Origin: Verrucomicrobiota bacterium | Lineage (GTDB): Bacteria > Verrucomicrobiota > Verrucomicrobiia > Chthoniobacterales > Terrimicrobiaceae | NCBI GenBank assembly: GCA_017305195.1 | Contig: JAFKMU010000055.1 | Coordinates: 1-64,000 of the forward strand | Direction: 5' to 3' | Length of the DNA stretch: 64,000 bases | Shown: piece by piece, positions 34,656 through 43,026 of the stretch | Numbering within the stretch: the stretch's first letter is position 1 | How the letters are laid out: each line of letters begins with the position of its first letter | Notes under the pieces: model-generated | What the model saw: the letters and a program-made list of their open reading frames with translations, nothing else | The model's database searches: none | What the model was told of the DNA's origin: nothing | Translations under genes and position numbers: made by a program

Positions 34656-35468
34656 ATGAGCGACTCCACGACACCGGATGCCACGATGGCTGTGTTTCTC
34701 GATTTGGAAAATGTCGCCCTCGGCGCGAAGGAGGCGGCGTTTGAGCGGTTCAGCATGAAGCTCGTCAATGAGCGCCTGCTGCTGCGCGGGCATATCGTGG
34801 TGAAGAAGGCGTATTGCGACTTTGACCGCTACAAGGAATTCAAGCGCGATCTGCACGAGGAGGCTTTTGAGCTGATCGAGATCCCGCACGTGCGCCAGTC
34901 GGGCAAGAACTCCGCCGACATCCGCATGGTCGTCGATGCGCTCGATTTGTGCTACACCAAGCCCCACCTCGATACCTTTGTCATCGTGAGCGGCGACTCG
35001 GATTTTTCCCCGCTCGTCTCGAAGCTCCGCGAGAACAACAAGACCGTCATCGGCGTGGGCGTGAAGAAGTCGAGTTCCGACCTCTTCATCAACAACTGCG
35101 ACGAGTTTCTCTACTACGACGACTTTGCCCGGCGGAAGAAGCAGCAGCAGCGCCCGAGGGTGCAAAAGCCCGCCGCCAAGCCGCAGGAGAAGCCCGCCGT
35201 GAACGAGGGGCCGACGAAGGAGCAGGCCTTTGAGCAGCTCGTGAGCACGATGGAGGCGCTCACCGAGGAGCGCGGCGACGACCCGATCTACGCGTCGATG
35301 GTGAAGCCCGCGCTCAAGCGCCTCAACCCCGGCTTCAGCGAGCGGGCGCATGGGTTCAGCTCCTTCAACGAACTCCTCAAGGCCGCCAAGGCCGCGCGCC
35401 TCGTCGAGCTCGATACCGAGGGCAAGGCGAGTAACAACTACGGCGTGCGCCTCGTGCGCGAGGCCTGA
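34656..35468 (+). CDS. NYN-domain ribonuclease-like protein with C-terminal LOTUS/OST-HTH domain
   Basis: The 270-residue product has an N-terminal NYN (PIN-like) domain: MAVFLDLENVALGAKEAAFE, KNSADIRMVVDALDLCYTKP and FVIVSGDSDFSPLVSKLREN carry the acidic residues for metal-dependent RNA cutting. A charged Gln/Pro/Lys linker (about 165-195) follows. The C-terminal domain (AFEQLVSTMEALTEERGDDP, then NPGFSERAHGFSSFNELLKA) is of the OST-HTH/LOTUS type that binds RNA. Such LabA/Limkain-like proteins are thought to act in RNA turnover. It is followed 10 bases later by an AlkZ-related gene. Confidence 0.88.
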   Translation: MSDSTTPDATMAVFLDLENVALGAKEAAFERFSMKLVNERLLLRGHIVVKKAYCDFDRYKEFKRDLHEEAFELIEIPHVRQSGKNSADIRMVVDALDLCYTKPHLDTFVIVSGDSDFSPLVSKLRENNKTVIGVGVKKSSSDLFINNCDEFLYYDDFARRKKQQQRPRVQKPAAKPQEKPAVNEGPTKEQAFEQLVSTMEALTEERGDDPIYASMVKPALKRLNPGFSERAHGFSSFNELLKAAKAARLVELDTEGKASNNYGVRLVREA

Positions 35469-35478
35469 GAGCAGCGCC

Positions 35479-36015
35479 ATGGCAGGCATTCGCACCTTTG
35501 CCCAGGCCCGCGCCTTTGTGAAGCGGGTGGGGATTTGCGGCATCTTTGCCGAGGTCGAGGGGCATTCGCTCTGGGACGTCACCGACCTGCCCGACCGCCA
35601 GCCCGGCGAGCGGGGATGGGGGCAAAAGGTGAGCGCCGTGTGGACGTGGAAAAACCTCCTGCCCGCGCGGCATCCCGACGAGATTTTTTACGGCAAGGTA
35701 AAGGGCGGCAAAGCCGTCCTCATGAGCATGGCGCGGCTGCGCGAGCATTACCCGCAGCACCACCGGCCCGTACGCGAGTGCAGCCCGGTCGCCCAGCGCA
35801 TCCACCAGGCGCTGAAGTTTGACCCCATGACGACGCCCGAGCTGCGGCGGCACCTCGACATGACGCACCCGCCGGAGCGCAACCAGTTCGAGCGCGGGTT
35901 GAAGGAGCTGCAAATCACGCTCAACATCGCCCGGCGCAACTCCGAGGAGGACGAAAACGACACGTGGGTCCTCTTCCGCGAGCAATATCTGGAAATCGCC
36001 GGGGGCGCGCAGTAG
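35479..36015 (+). CDS. AlkZ-related (YcaQ-like) short protein
   Basis: The 178-residue product contains [20 protein letters not shown] and [20 protein letters not shown], then an HTH-like C-terminal part with [20 protein letters not shown] and [18 protein letters not shown]. These resemble the winged-helix DNA glycosylase family AlkZ/YcaQ that unhooks interstrand crosslinks, but at under half the usual length, so catalysis is not assured. The start at 35479 is chosen because the frame upstream is antisense-like padding. It directly follows the NYN-LOTUS gene and probably shares its transcript. Confidence 0.65.
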   Translation: MAGIRTFAQARAFVKRVGICGIFAEVEGHSLWDVTDLPDRQPGERGWGQKVSAVWTWKNLLPARHPDEIFYGKVKGGKAVLMSMARLREHYPQHHRPVRECSPVAQRIHQALKFDPMTTPELRRHLDMTHPPERNQFERGLKELQITLNIARRNSEEDENDTWVLFREQYLEIAGGAQ

Positions 36016-36070
36016 TTTTTTCCCTTCCCGCCACCCGGCGGAACATGGCATTACCTCTCGTTTTTCCCGT

Positions 36071-37309
36071 ATGGCTCACCTCAACTCGCACTACCTGAAG
36101 CTCAAGGCCGGCTACCTCTTCCCGGAGATCAATCGCCGCGTAAAGGCCTTCACCGACGCCAATCCCGAGGCGGCCGCCCGTCTCATTCGCTGCGGCATCG
36201 GCGACGTCACCGAGCCGCTCCCGCTCGCCGTGCGCGAGGCCATGCACAAGGCGGTCGACGAACTCGGCACCAGCGAGCACTTCCGCGGCTACGGCCCCGA
36301 GCAGGGCTATGAATTCCTGCGCAAGGCCATCGCGGAAAACGACTACCGTTCGCGCGGCCTCGATGTCGCCGACGACGAAATCTTTGTCTCCGACGGATCG
36401 AAGTGCGACTGCGCCAACATCCTCGACGTGCTCGGCCATGAGAACCGCATCGCCGTGATGGACCCGGTCTACCCGGTTTACGTGGACACGAATGTCATGG
36501 CGGGCCACACCGGCGAGGCCAGCGACGCCGGGTTCTACGAGGGGCTCGTCTACCTCCCGTGTACGGCGGAGAATGGCTTCATGCCTGACGTGCCGACCGA
36601 AAAGGTCGACCTCGTCTACCTCTGCTCGCCCAACAACCCGACCGGCGCTGTCGCCACCCGCGAGCGCCTGGAAAAGTGGGTCGCCTACGCCCTGGCCAAC
36701 GACGCCATCCTGCTCTACGACGCCGCCTACGAGGCCTACATCACCGAGCCCGGAGTGCCGCGCTCGATCTATGAGATCCCCGGGGCGCGCCAGTGCGCCA
36801 TCGAGTTTCGCAGCTTTTCGAAGAACGGCGGATTCACCGGCGTGCGCTGCGCCTTCACTGTCCTGCCCAAGGACTTGCTCTGCACCACCGCCGACGGCGA
36901 GAAGCGCCCGCTGCATCCGCTGTGGAACCGCCGGTTCAGCACGAAATTCAACGGCGTGTCCTACGTCACGCAGCGCGCCGCCGAGGCGCTCTACTCCAGC
37001 GAGGGCAAGGCCGAGGTGGCCGCGCTCGTCTCCCACTACATGGGCAATGCCAAGATCCTCCGCGAGGCCGTGAGCGGCGCGGGGCTGACCGTCTTTGGCG
37101 GAGTCAATGCACCCTACATCTGGGTGCGCGGCCCGCAGGGAGCGACGAGCTGGGACATCTTTGACCGCGTGCTCAACGAGGCAAACATCGTCATCACGCC
37201 CGGCAGCGGCTTTGGCAACGCGGGCGAGGGCTACTTCCGCATCTCCGCCTTCAACAGCCGCCTCAAGGCCGAGGAGGCCGCCCGCCGCTTCGCCGCGATG
37301 AAGTGGTAG
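36071..37309 (+). CDS. dapL: LL-diaminopimelate aminotransferase
   Basis: The 412-residue PLP enzyme converts tetrahydrodipicolinate to LL-diaminopimelate in one step, for lysine and cell wall synthesis. It has the DapL start ([20 protein letters not shown]), the [12 protein letters not shown] segment, [20 protein letters not shown], and the PLP-lysine in [16 protein letters not shown]. The length is normal. This pathway variant is typical of plants, Chlamydiae and Verrucomicrobia. A strong terminator follows. Confidence 0.95.
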   Translation: MAHLNSHYLKLKAGYLFPEINRRVKAFTDANPEAAARLIRCGIGDVTEPLPLAVREAMHKAVDELGTSEHFRGYGPEQGYEFLRKAIAENDYRSRGLDVADDEIFVSDGSKCDCANILDVLGHENRIAVMDPVYPVYVDTNVMAGHTGEASDAGFYEGLVYLPCTAENGFMPDVPTEKVDLVYLCSPNNPTGAVATRERLEKWVAYALANDAILLYDAAYEAYITEPGVPRSIYEIPGARQCAIEFRSFSKNGGFTGVRCAFTVLPKDLLCTTADGEKRPLHPLWNRRFSTKFNGVSYVTQRAAEALYSSEGKAEVAALVSHYMGNAKILREAVSGAGLTVFGGVNAPYIWVRGPQGATSWDIFDRVLNEANIVITPGSGFGNAGEGYFRISAFNSRLKAEEAARRFAAMKW

Positions 37310-37347
37310 GTTGCAAACTTCTTAAAAGAATTCCCTCCCGCAGAGAT

Positions 37348-37378
37348 AAAGCCGGTTCTTCGGAACCGGCTTTGTCGT
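37348..37378 (+). terminator. rho-independent terminator after dapL
   Basis: AAAGCCGGTTC / GAACCGGCTTT (37348-37358 and 37363-37373) with a TTCG tetraloop, then GTCGTGT. A very stable hairpin although the T-tract is short. Confidence 0.82.
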
Positions 37379-37416
37379 GTCCGGGCGATGTGAGCGCAGG
37401 CGTTGCCCCCCTGGTC

Positions 37417-37467
37417 GGCTTCGTTTCCGTTTCCTATTATCTATAAATAGGAAACGGAAACGAAGCC
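37417..37467. repeat. perfect 22-bp palindrome with short loop
   Basis: The arms 37417-37438 (GGCTTCGTTTCCGTTTCCTA..) and 37446-37467 are exact reverse complements around a 7-base AT loop. The arms contain CGTTTCCGTTTCC, the same short unit found in the repeats at 37532-37695 and 39594-39731. It lies in the 640-base gene-free gap between dapL and the minus-strand membrane gene. Confidence 0.8.
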
Positions 37468-37531
37468 AGAGAGCCTCACGCGGGAGTGGCGAGGGGAGCA
37501 TATCCGGGTTCCAATCGCCGCCGCGAAGAAG

Positions 37532-37695
37532 TGAACGAACGCCGCGAGAGAACCGCATTTTTGCCACAGGTGTGCGTTTTTTTCGTTCAGCGAATTCCCG
37601 AGGGGAAACGCCATTCGTTTCCAGCTCGTTTAGCGATTCGTTCAGCTTGGTTCAGGAAAACCCCTCTTAGGGGCATGAACGAGAAAACGAACGAG
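37532..37695 (+). repeat. structured iteron-like repeat, copy A (CGTTC type)
   Basis: The 77-base core (37597-37673) runs from CCCGAGGGG to CTTAGGGG. Copies B and C have exactly the same core length. TGAACGAA (37532-37539) is complementary to TTCGTTCA (37582-37589), and a 3' hairpin pairs GTTCA (37650-37654) with TGAAC (37676-37680) around CCCCTCTTAGGGG. The unit TCGTT(T/C) recurs many times. No gene is supported in it. Confidence 0.7.
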
Positions 37696-37782
37696 TAGCG
37701 AGCAAGGGTGGATTTGTGGATTTCCAGCCTTTCAGCGACGGAACGGTGTTTCGCCCGACGAGGCTGGTGGGCGGTGCCTGCG

Positions 37783-37942
37783 TGCAATGAAGGAAGCGGG
37801 AAAAGCGCATTTCATTTCAGGGACTCGCGTCCGGGTCATTTCACGATTCCCGAGGGGAAGAGCCGTTCGTTGCAGCCCCATTTCGGGTTTCATTGCGCTT
37901 CCTTTCTCATTTCACACCTTAGGGGAGATTCTGTGCAATGAA
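37783..37942 (+). repeat. structured iteron-like repeat, copy B (CATTTC type)
   Basis: The core (37849-37925) is 77 bases and aligns without gaps to copies A and C. The 3' hairpin pairs CATTTCAC (37908-37915) imperfectly with GTGCAATG (37933-37940). Where copy A has TCGTTC, this copy has TCATTTC/TCATTGC. It ends just before the stop codon of the convergent minus-strand membrane gene (37950). Confidence 0.7.
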
Positions 37943-37949
37943 CTGATCC

Positions 37950-38633
37950 TCATCCCTGGATCATCCGCTTGAGCGCCTGGCCGATGGTGTCGGAGCCGGG
38001 GGCGCAGATTTCCAGGGTGAGGCCCATGACGGCCAGGGCGGCGGCGGTGATGAGCACGGGGAGCCAGGTGCGGCGTACGGCAGCACCCAGCCAGTGCTCC
38101 TCGGCGGCGATGCGGAGGCGTCGATACAGCACGCTGGCGAGGAAGATATCCACGAAGATCTCCGCGATGAGCAGCGGCGCGCCTGCGATGGCCACGCAGA
38201 CCGTCGCGGCGACCGCGATGATGGCCCCCAGCACGATGGCCAGCCCGCAGCCTTCATCGGGCATGAAGTCGATGCCATCGAGCCAGTCCCATGTGCGGGA
38301 TTTTGCCTTCTTTAAAACGTAAGGGCTGGGAGGGGTGGATTGAAAATCCTCCTGCAGTTCCGCGTCCTCGGGATTGAACTGCGATTTCTCCAGTTCCACC
38401 CACAGGCGGATGAGCAGGAGAAAGACACCATACGCTCCCAGCAAAGCCACGGGATAGCGCACGGCCATGTTGGTGACGCCCAGCCTGAGCAGGCCCACAG
38501 AGAGCCCAAATCCCGCCGTGCCGGTGAAGATGAGGATCAGGCCCAGGGTGAAGCGCGGAAGGGCTCTGCGGGTAAAATAACGCTGCAACGCATGGCGTGC
38601 ACGGTCGCGCATCGTCTCCGGGTCATCCGTCAT
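37950..38633 (-). CDS. membrane protein of unknown function
   Basis: The 227-residue product has membrane helices at about 28-50 (LGLILIFTGTAGFGLSVGLL), 60-78, 130-152 (AIVLGAIIAVAATVCVAIAG) with a following hydrophobic stretch, and 188-208 (WLPVLITAAALAVMGLTLEI). A polar loop (ELEKSQFNPEDAELQEDFQS) lies between the second and third helix. I know no family; the layout resembles many uncharacterised Verrucomicrobia proteins. It lies between structured repeats (copies A/B downstream, C upstream). Confidence 0.6.
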   Translation of the reverse strand: MTDDPETMRDRARHALQRYFTRRALPRFTLGLILIFTGTAGFGLSVGLLRLGVTNMAVRYPVALLGAYGVFLLLIRLWVELEKSQFNPEDAELQEDFQSTPPSPYVLKKAKSRTWDWLDGIDFMPDEGCGLAIVLGAIIAVAATVCVAIAGAPLLIAEIFVDIFLASVLYRRLRIAAEEHWLGAAVRRTWLPVLITAAALAVMGLTLEICAPGSDTIGQALKRMIQG

Positions 38634-38728
38634 CGCGGGGACTCAACCAAAACGCGCTAAGCTTAGCGATCAGAAATCGCCAGGAGCGGTAACGCCTCAC
38701 GATAAAAGCCGCCTTGCGAAAACAGACC

Positions 38729-38842
38729 GTAGGGAGGGCATCCCGCCCTCCAGACTTTTTGACGGACTCTTGGGAGGTGGATGTTCCGACAGGGAGGCGA
38801 GGGTGAAGCCGAAAGCGCAGGCCAGCGGGACGCTGGCCCTAC
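38729..38842. repeat. REPIN-like element, second copy
   Basis: GTAGGGAGGGCATCCCGCCC (start at 38729) and, 66 bases on, the inverted AGGCCAGCGGGACGCTGGCC ending CTAC at 38842. The right half is the exact reverse complement of 27830-27853. The design (GTAGGG..., spacer, ...CCCTAC) is the same at both loci. Confidence 0.65.
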
Positions 38843-38889
38843 AACCCGGGAAAGGACGCTCATCTTTTTAGGGTGAGCGGGAGGTGGAT

Positions 38890-39052
38890 TGATGAAATAA
38901 AGGCGCAGGAAAAACGGAGGCTCATTGCATCTGCCCATTTCCCGCTCATTTCTCTGATCCCGAGGGAAAAGGAGATTCGTTGCAGCCCCGTTTCGGGTTT
39001 CATTGCGCTTCATTGCACCATTTCCCCCTTAGGGTGTGAAATGGCGAATGAG
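38890..39052 (+). repeat. structured iteron-like repeat, copy C (CATTTC type)
   Basis: The core is 38959-39035 (77 bases), closest to copy B (they share GATTCGTTGCAGCCCC-like and TTTCGGGTTTCATTGCGCTT blocks). The 3' hairpin has a perfect CCATTTC (39018-39024) / GAAATGG (39038-39044) stem. It lies in the 460-base gap between the two minus-strand genes, on the plus strand like the other copies. Confidence 0.7.
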
Positions 39053-39096
39053 GACGATGATGGAACTCCCTGAGAAGAGGCTGAGGCTTGAGCTTG

Positions 39097-39561
39097 TCAT
39101 GTGCTCGCATCGCGCAACCCCGAGCAATACGCGATGGCCTTCTTTTGAAGCTCGAGACGGCTTGTCGCGGCGGTGACTTCCTTTTTCAGATCGGGATAGT
39201 CCTCGGGAACTGTGCCAAAAACTTCCAAAGCCTCGGCGTAGGCCCCGAGGTTGACCAGGCAGATCGCGATGGTGAATCGTGCGTAAGGTACTTTCTTATG
39301 GCGAGGGGCTCGTTCGATGAATCGCGTGAGCAGCCGGACACACTCCACGTCGTCCTTGTCCTCGTAGATGCAGATCGCTTTGTAAAAGAGAACCAGCGGC
39401 ACGCTGTCCTCGATCTCCGTCATGGCGTCGAGCAGCGGTCGCGCCTCGGCGTACCTGTCTTCCGCGACAAGGTCGGCGATCTGGCAGATGGCTTCGTAGC
39501 TGGCCTCAGGGGTGAACACCCCTCTTCCCTGACAGCCTTTTCTCACCGCGCCAAGGCGCAA
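39097..39561 (-). CDS. TPR-like protein of unknown function
   Basis: The product (154 residues from TTG at 39561; GTG at 39519 is an alternative) is all helical with repeats like SYEAICQIADLVAEDRYAEA, VLFYKAICIYEDKDDVECVR and FTIAICLVNLGAYAEALEVF, which resemble tetratricopeptide units. No signal peptide is seen. I do not recognise a specific family. It is framed by structured repeats: copy C downstream and copy D upstream. Confidence 0.55.
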   Translation of the reverse strand: MRLGAVRKGCQGRGVFTPEASYEAICQIADLVAEDRYAEARPLLDAMTEIEDSVPLVLFYKAICIYEDKDDVECVRLLTRFIERAPRHKKVPYARFTIAICLVNLGAYAEALEVFGTVPEDYPDLKKEVTAATSRLELQKKAIAYCSGLRDAST

Positions 39562-39593
39562 TCACGGCTCGCAGCCCGGATCAGAAAGGGTCT

Positions 39594-39731
39594 TTTCGTT
39601 CACTTCTTTCGTTTCCGGCTCGTTCAGCGGATTCCCGAGGGAACGGGCCGTTCGTTTCCGGCCCGTTTACCATTTCGTTCACCTTCGTTTCCGAAAAACG
39701 CCCCCTAGGAGGGAAAATCCTAAACGAGGCG
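39594..39731 (+). repeat. structured iteron-like repeat, copy D (CGTTTC type)
   Basis: The core starts CCCGAGGGA at 39634 and ends CCCTAGGA at about 39710, matching the 77-base length of the others. The 3' stem pairs CGTTT (39686-39690) with AAACG (39722-39726). It resembles copy A more than B or C. It sits between the TPR-like gene and rhaA. Confidence 0.65.
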
Positions 39732-39741
39732 AAAGAATGCC

Positions 39742-40992
39742 TTAGCGTTTGGAAAGGACGTCGGCCTCGTAGGCCTTTACTTCCTTGATCCAGGCGGGTC
39801 CGGCGGGGGTGCCGTTGCGCTCGCAGAATTCATTCCAGACCGCGCCGAGAGGGAGGGTTTTGGCTTCCTCCAGGAGGGCGAGGCGGGTGGCGTAGTCGCC
39901 GGAGTTCTCGGCGTCGCGGAGCTGCGCGATGGGTTCGAGCAGGGCGGCGAGGAGGCTCTTCTGGGCGTTGCGGGTGCCGATGACCCAGGCGGCGATGCGG
40001 TTGATGCTGGCGTCGAAGAAATCGAGCCCGATGTGTGTGCGGCTGAGGAAGCCCCCGCGCACGAGCTCCTCCATGATGGCGCGTGTCGGGTCGTCGAAGA
40101 GCACGACGTGGTCGCTATCCCAGCGGACGCCGCGGCTCACGTGGAGCAGCAGCTCGGGGACGAATTGCAGCGTGGAGCTGATCTTGTCGGCGAGGCTTTC
40201 GGTGGGGTGGAAGTGTCCCGCGTCGAGGCAGAGCGCCTTTTTGCGGCTCACGGCGTAGCCCATGTAAAACTCATGCGAGCCGACGACGTAGGACTCCGAC
40301 CCGATGCCAAAGAGTTTGCACTCGACCGCGTCGACGTGGTGACGGGTGTTGAGCTGCTCGGAGAAGAGCGCGTCGAGCGAGGCCTCCAGGCGCTCGCGGG
40401 GGCCCTTGCGGTCGACGGGCAGGTCTTTCGAGCCGTCGGGAATCCACACATTCATCACACTGGGTTTGCCGAGCTGGCGGCCAAACTCCGCGCTGATGCG
40501 GCGGCAGCGGCGGCCGTGCTCGATCCAGAAGGCGCGGATGCCTGCGTCGGGACTGGAGAGCGTGTAGCCGCTGGCCGAGAGCGGGTGGGAGAAATAGGAG
40601 GGGTTGAAGTCGAGGCCGAGGTTGCGCTCCTTGGCCCAGTCGATCCAGCTCTGGAAGTGGGAAACCTCGATCTGGTTGCGGTCGGCCTTGCCGCTGGAAA
40701 AGTCGCCGTAGATGGCGTGGAGATTCAGGCGGCGGGAGCCGGGGATGAGGGCGAGGGCGGCGTCGAGATCGGCGCGGAGTTCGTCGATGGAGCGGGCTTT
40801 GCCGGGGTAGTTGCCCGTGGCCTGGATGCCGCCGGTGAGCGCGCCGCCGGTATTCTCAAATCCCCCCACATCGTCGCCCTGCCAGCAGTGCAGGGAGATG
40901 GCGGTCTGGCCGAGCGTCTGGAGCGCGGCCTCGGTATCGACGCCGAGTTGGGCGTAGGTTTCTTTGGCGAGTGAGTAGGAGGCGGAGGACAT
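39742..40992 (-). CDS. rhaA: L-rhamnose isomerase
   Basis: The 416-residue product converts L-rhamnose to L-rhamnulose. It has the RhaA features [20 protein letters not shown] near the start, [40 protein letters not shown] and the metal-site [20 protein letters not shown], with [14 protein letters not shown] later. The start [11 protein letters not shown] at 40992 fits the family; the longer frame is padding antisense to lutC. It is the last gene of the rhaB-lutABC-rhaA run on the minus strand. Confidence 0.95.
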   Translation of the reverse strand: MSSASYSLAKETYAQLGVDTEAALQTLGQTAISLHCWQGDDVGGFENTGGALTGGIQATGNYPGKARSIDELRADLDAALALIPGSRRLNLHAIYGDFSSGKADRNQIEVSHFQSWIDWAKERNLGLDFNPSYFSHPLSASGYTLSSPDAGIRAFWIEHGRRCRRISAEFGRQLGKPSVMNVWIPDGSKDLPVDRKGPRERLEASLDALFSEQLNTRHHVDAVECKLFGIGSESYVVGSHEFYMGYAVSRKKALCLDAGHFHPTESLADKISSTLQFVPELLLHVSRGVRWDSDHVVLFDDPTRAIMEELVRGGFLSRTHIGLDFFDASINRIAAWVIGTRNAQKSLLAALLEPIAQLRDAENSGDYATRLALLEEAKTLPLGAVWNEFCERNGTPAGPAWIKEVKAYEADVLSKR

Positions 40993-41012
40993 GCTAATAC
41001 GGGGAGGTTGGA

Positions 41013-41621
41013 TTAAAGGAAAAAGCTGCCTTGGCGGCCGGGTCCGTGGACGCCCTGGATGAGGATGCCCTCGACGTCGGCGGTCTTGGACGGGCCGGTG
41101 ACCCAGACGATGCCGGGGTCGGCGGGGAGGGCGGCAATGGCCTCGCCGATGGTGCGGACGAGCCCGGTGCGCGGGACGACGGCGATGTGCCACCACGGGG
41201 CCAGCGCGGCCAGCCGGTCGGGTGTGCCGGAGTCGGTGAGAATGACGGTGCCGGATTCCGCGATCGCGCCATGGGCGACAGTCACGGCGGCGTCAATACG
41301 ATCCACCGCGTCGCGCGTGTATGCGGGAACGACCTCCAGATGCGCGGCGAAGTCCGCCGCGAGGTGCGCGACCTCCGGGGCGAGGTAGACGCTTTTCGCG
41401 CCGTCCTTCTTCAGCCACGCGGCGCAATCGGCGGGCGATTCAAAGAAAAACCCGCCCGTGCCGGTGAGGCGCTTGCGGAAGAGCGTTTCATTCTCCTCGG
41501 CGGCGGGGAGCCAGCGCGGGGTGGTGACGGCGGCGGTGTCGTAATCCGGGTAGGCCGCGCGCTCCGGGAGCGCGGTGATGGCCTGGCGGATGCCTTGAAA
41601 AATCTGGTCGCGGTGGCTCAT
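41013..41621 (-). CDS. lutC: lactate utilization protein C (LUD domain)
   Basis: The 202-residue product belongs to the LUD family of the LutABC L-lactate oxidase. Typical parts are [40 protein letters not shown] and [20 protein letters not shown], with [20 protein letters not shown] and the C-terminal GVHGP. It starts by a 4-base ATGA overlap with lutB, so translation is coupled. It works with LutA and LutB to oxidise L-lactate to pyruvate, the lactate coming here from rhamnose via lactaldehyde. Confidence 0.92.
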   Translation of the reverse strand: MSHRDQIFQGIRQAITALPERAAYPDYDTAAVTTPRWLPAAEENETLFRKRLTGTGGFFFESPADCAAWLKKDGAKSVYLAPEVAHLAADFAAHLEVVPAYTRDAVDRIDAAVTVAHGAIAESGTVILTDSGTPDRLAALAPWWHIAVVPRTGLVRTIGEAIAALPADPGIVWVTGPSKTADVEGILIQGVHGPGRQGSFFL

Positions 41622-43024
41622 GGCTGGCGGTCCTTTCCCTGGGCGGGGCGGTTCTTGTACCAGGAGCGGAATTTTCCTCCGCGCCACGCGGGCAGCGTGC
41701 GGATCTTCAGCCACTCCTGGAGAGCGGGAACGGGAATGAGTCCCTTCGGCGTGAGGTCGAGGGCGATGCCTGCGTGCATGGCCGTGCGCCAGAGCATGGG
41801 CGCGGTGGCGAGCAGGGCAAAGCCGCCCATCGGCGGCGAGCCGGGCGAGGGGAGGTGCTCCTCCTTGGCGCGGTTGCGCAGTTTCAGCAGCAGGTCGGGG
41901 ATCGGGATGTCGACGGGGCAGACCTCGTTGCACGCGCCGCAGAGGCTGGAGGCCTTGGGCAGGTCGCCGAGCTGGGCAAACCCCTTCCCCGCCAGCATGG
42001 GCGAGAGCACCGCGCCGAGCGGCCCGGGGTAGACGCTGCGATAGGCGTGGCCCGACGCCTGGCGATAGACCGGGCAGACATTCATGCACGCGCCGCAGCG
42101 GATGCAGCGCAGGATTTCCCGGCAGTTCGACGCCAGGGTATCGACTCGTCCATTGTCGACGAAGACGACGTGCATTTCGCGCGGGCCGGAGGGCTGGGCG
42201 GGCAGGGCCGCGCCGGAGAGAAACTCGGTGTAAACCGTGAGCTGCTGGCCGGTGGCGGAGCGGGCGAGCAGGTTGAGAAAGACGGCGAGGTCGCGGTCGT
42301 GCGGGACGAGCTTTTCCACGCCGATGAGGGCGATATGTACGCGGGTGCCCGCGAGGCAGAAGCGCGAGTTGCCCTCGTTCGTCACCAGCACCATGCGGCC
42401 CGACTCGGCCACGACGAAGTTTGCCCCCGTCACGGCGGCGTCGGCCTGGAGGTACTTCTGGCGCAGGAAGGCGCGGGCGCGTCGCGTGATCGTCTCGGGA
42501 TCGTCGTTGTAATCTCCCAGCCCCTCGCGCTCGAAGCTCTTGGCGATGTCGCGGCGGTTCTTGTGCAGGATCGGTTTGACGATGTGGCTCGGGTGGTCGT
42601 GGTCGATCTGGATGATGTACTCGCCGAGATCGGTCTCGACGGACTCCACGCCGTTTTCCTCGAGGAAGTCGTTCAGGTGGATCTCCTCGGAGATCATGCT
42701 CTTGGACTTCACCACCTTGCGGCAGCCGGTCTGCTGGAGGATGTCGAGCACGGCCTGCCGGGCGTCCTGCGTCGACACGGCGAAGTGAACCTTCACGCCA
42801 TTGGCGGTGAGGCTGCGCTCGGCCTGCTCAAGGTACTGGTCGAGATGCTCGATCGTGTGCTGCTTGATCGCGCCCGCCAGCTTGCGCAGCGGATCGGGAT
42901 TGCCAAAGTCCGAGCCGAGCACCTCGTAGCGCTTCTCGGTGCCAGCGGCGCTGTTGGACCGCACGGCCTGGCGCACCTCGGGATTGAGGGTCGCGGCGTA
43001 GGTGTCGATCTTTTGGTGAGCCAT
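41618..43024 (-). CDS. lutB: lactate utilization protein B (iron-sulfur)
   Basis: The 468-residue product has a large LUD domain (VVKSKSMISEEIHLNDFLEE, TGANFVVAESGRMVLVTNEG) and a ferredoxin-like domain with two cysteine clusters, CIRCGACMNVCPVYR and CGACNEVCPVDIP, each a 4Fe-4S site. It is the electron-carrying subunit of the LutABC complex. The ATG at 43024 (MAHQKIDTYAA) is the family start. It overlaps lutC by 4 bases and lies 2 bases after lutA. Confidence 0.95.
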   Translation of the reverse strand: MAHQKIDTYAATLNPEVRQAVRSNSAAGTEKRYEVLGSDFGNPDPLRKLAGAIKQHTIEHLDQYLEQAERSLTANGVKVHFAVSTQDARQAVLDILQQTGCRKVVKSKSMISEEIHLNDFLEENGVESVETDLGEYIIQIDHDHPSHIVKPILHKNRRDIAKSFEREGLGDYNDDPETITRRARAFLRQKYLQADAAVTGANFVVAESGRMVLVTNEGNSRFCLAGTRVHIALIGVEKLVPHDRDLAVFLNLLARSATGQQLTVYTEFLSGAALPAQPSGPREMHVVFVDNGRVDTLASNCREILRCIRCGACMNVCPVYRQASGHAYRSVYPGPLGAVLSPMLAGKGFAQLGDLPKASSLCGACNEVCPVDIPIPDLLLKLRNRAKEEHLPSPGSPPMGGFALLATAPMLWRTAMHAGIALDLTPKGLIPVPALQEWLKIRTLPAWRGGKFRSWYKNRPAQGKDRQP

Positions 43025-43026
43025 GG

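Noticed and set aside
37708..39073. Short frames within repeats B and C with similar peptides (RCSPISGFIAL / RCSPVSGFIAL)
   Set aside because: The similarity follows from the shared repeat DNA; they have no ribosome site or family, and the other strand shows the same effect.
39088..39708. 206-residue plus-strand frame over the TPR-like gene
   Set aside because: It is antisense to the helical protein and runs into repeat D.
37532..39731. CRISPR array
   Set aside because: The repeats are about 77-160 bases, diverged and hundreds of bases apart with genes between; no cas genes are present.
37532..39731. Integron attC array
   Set aside because: No consistent GTTRRRY/RYYYAAC boxes at the ends of the copies and no integrase in view.
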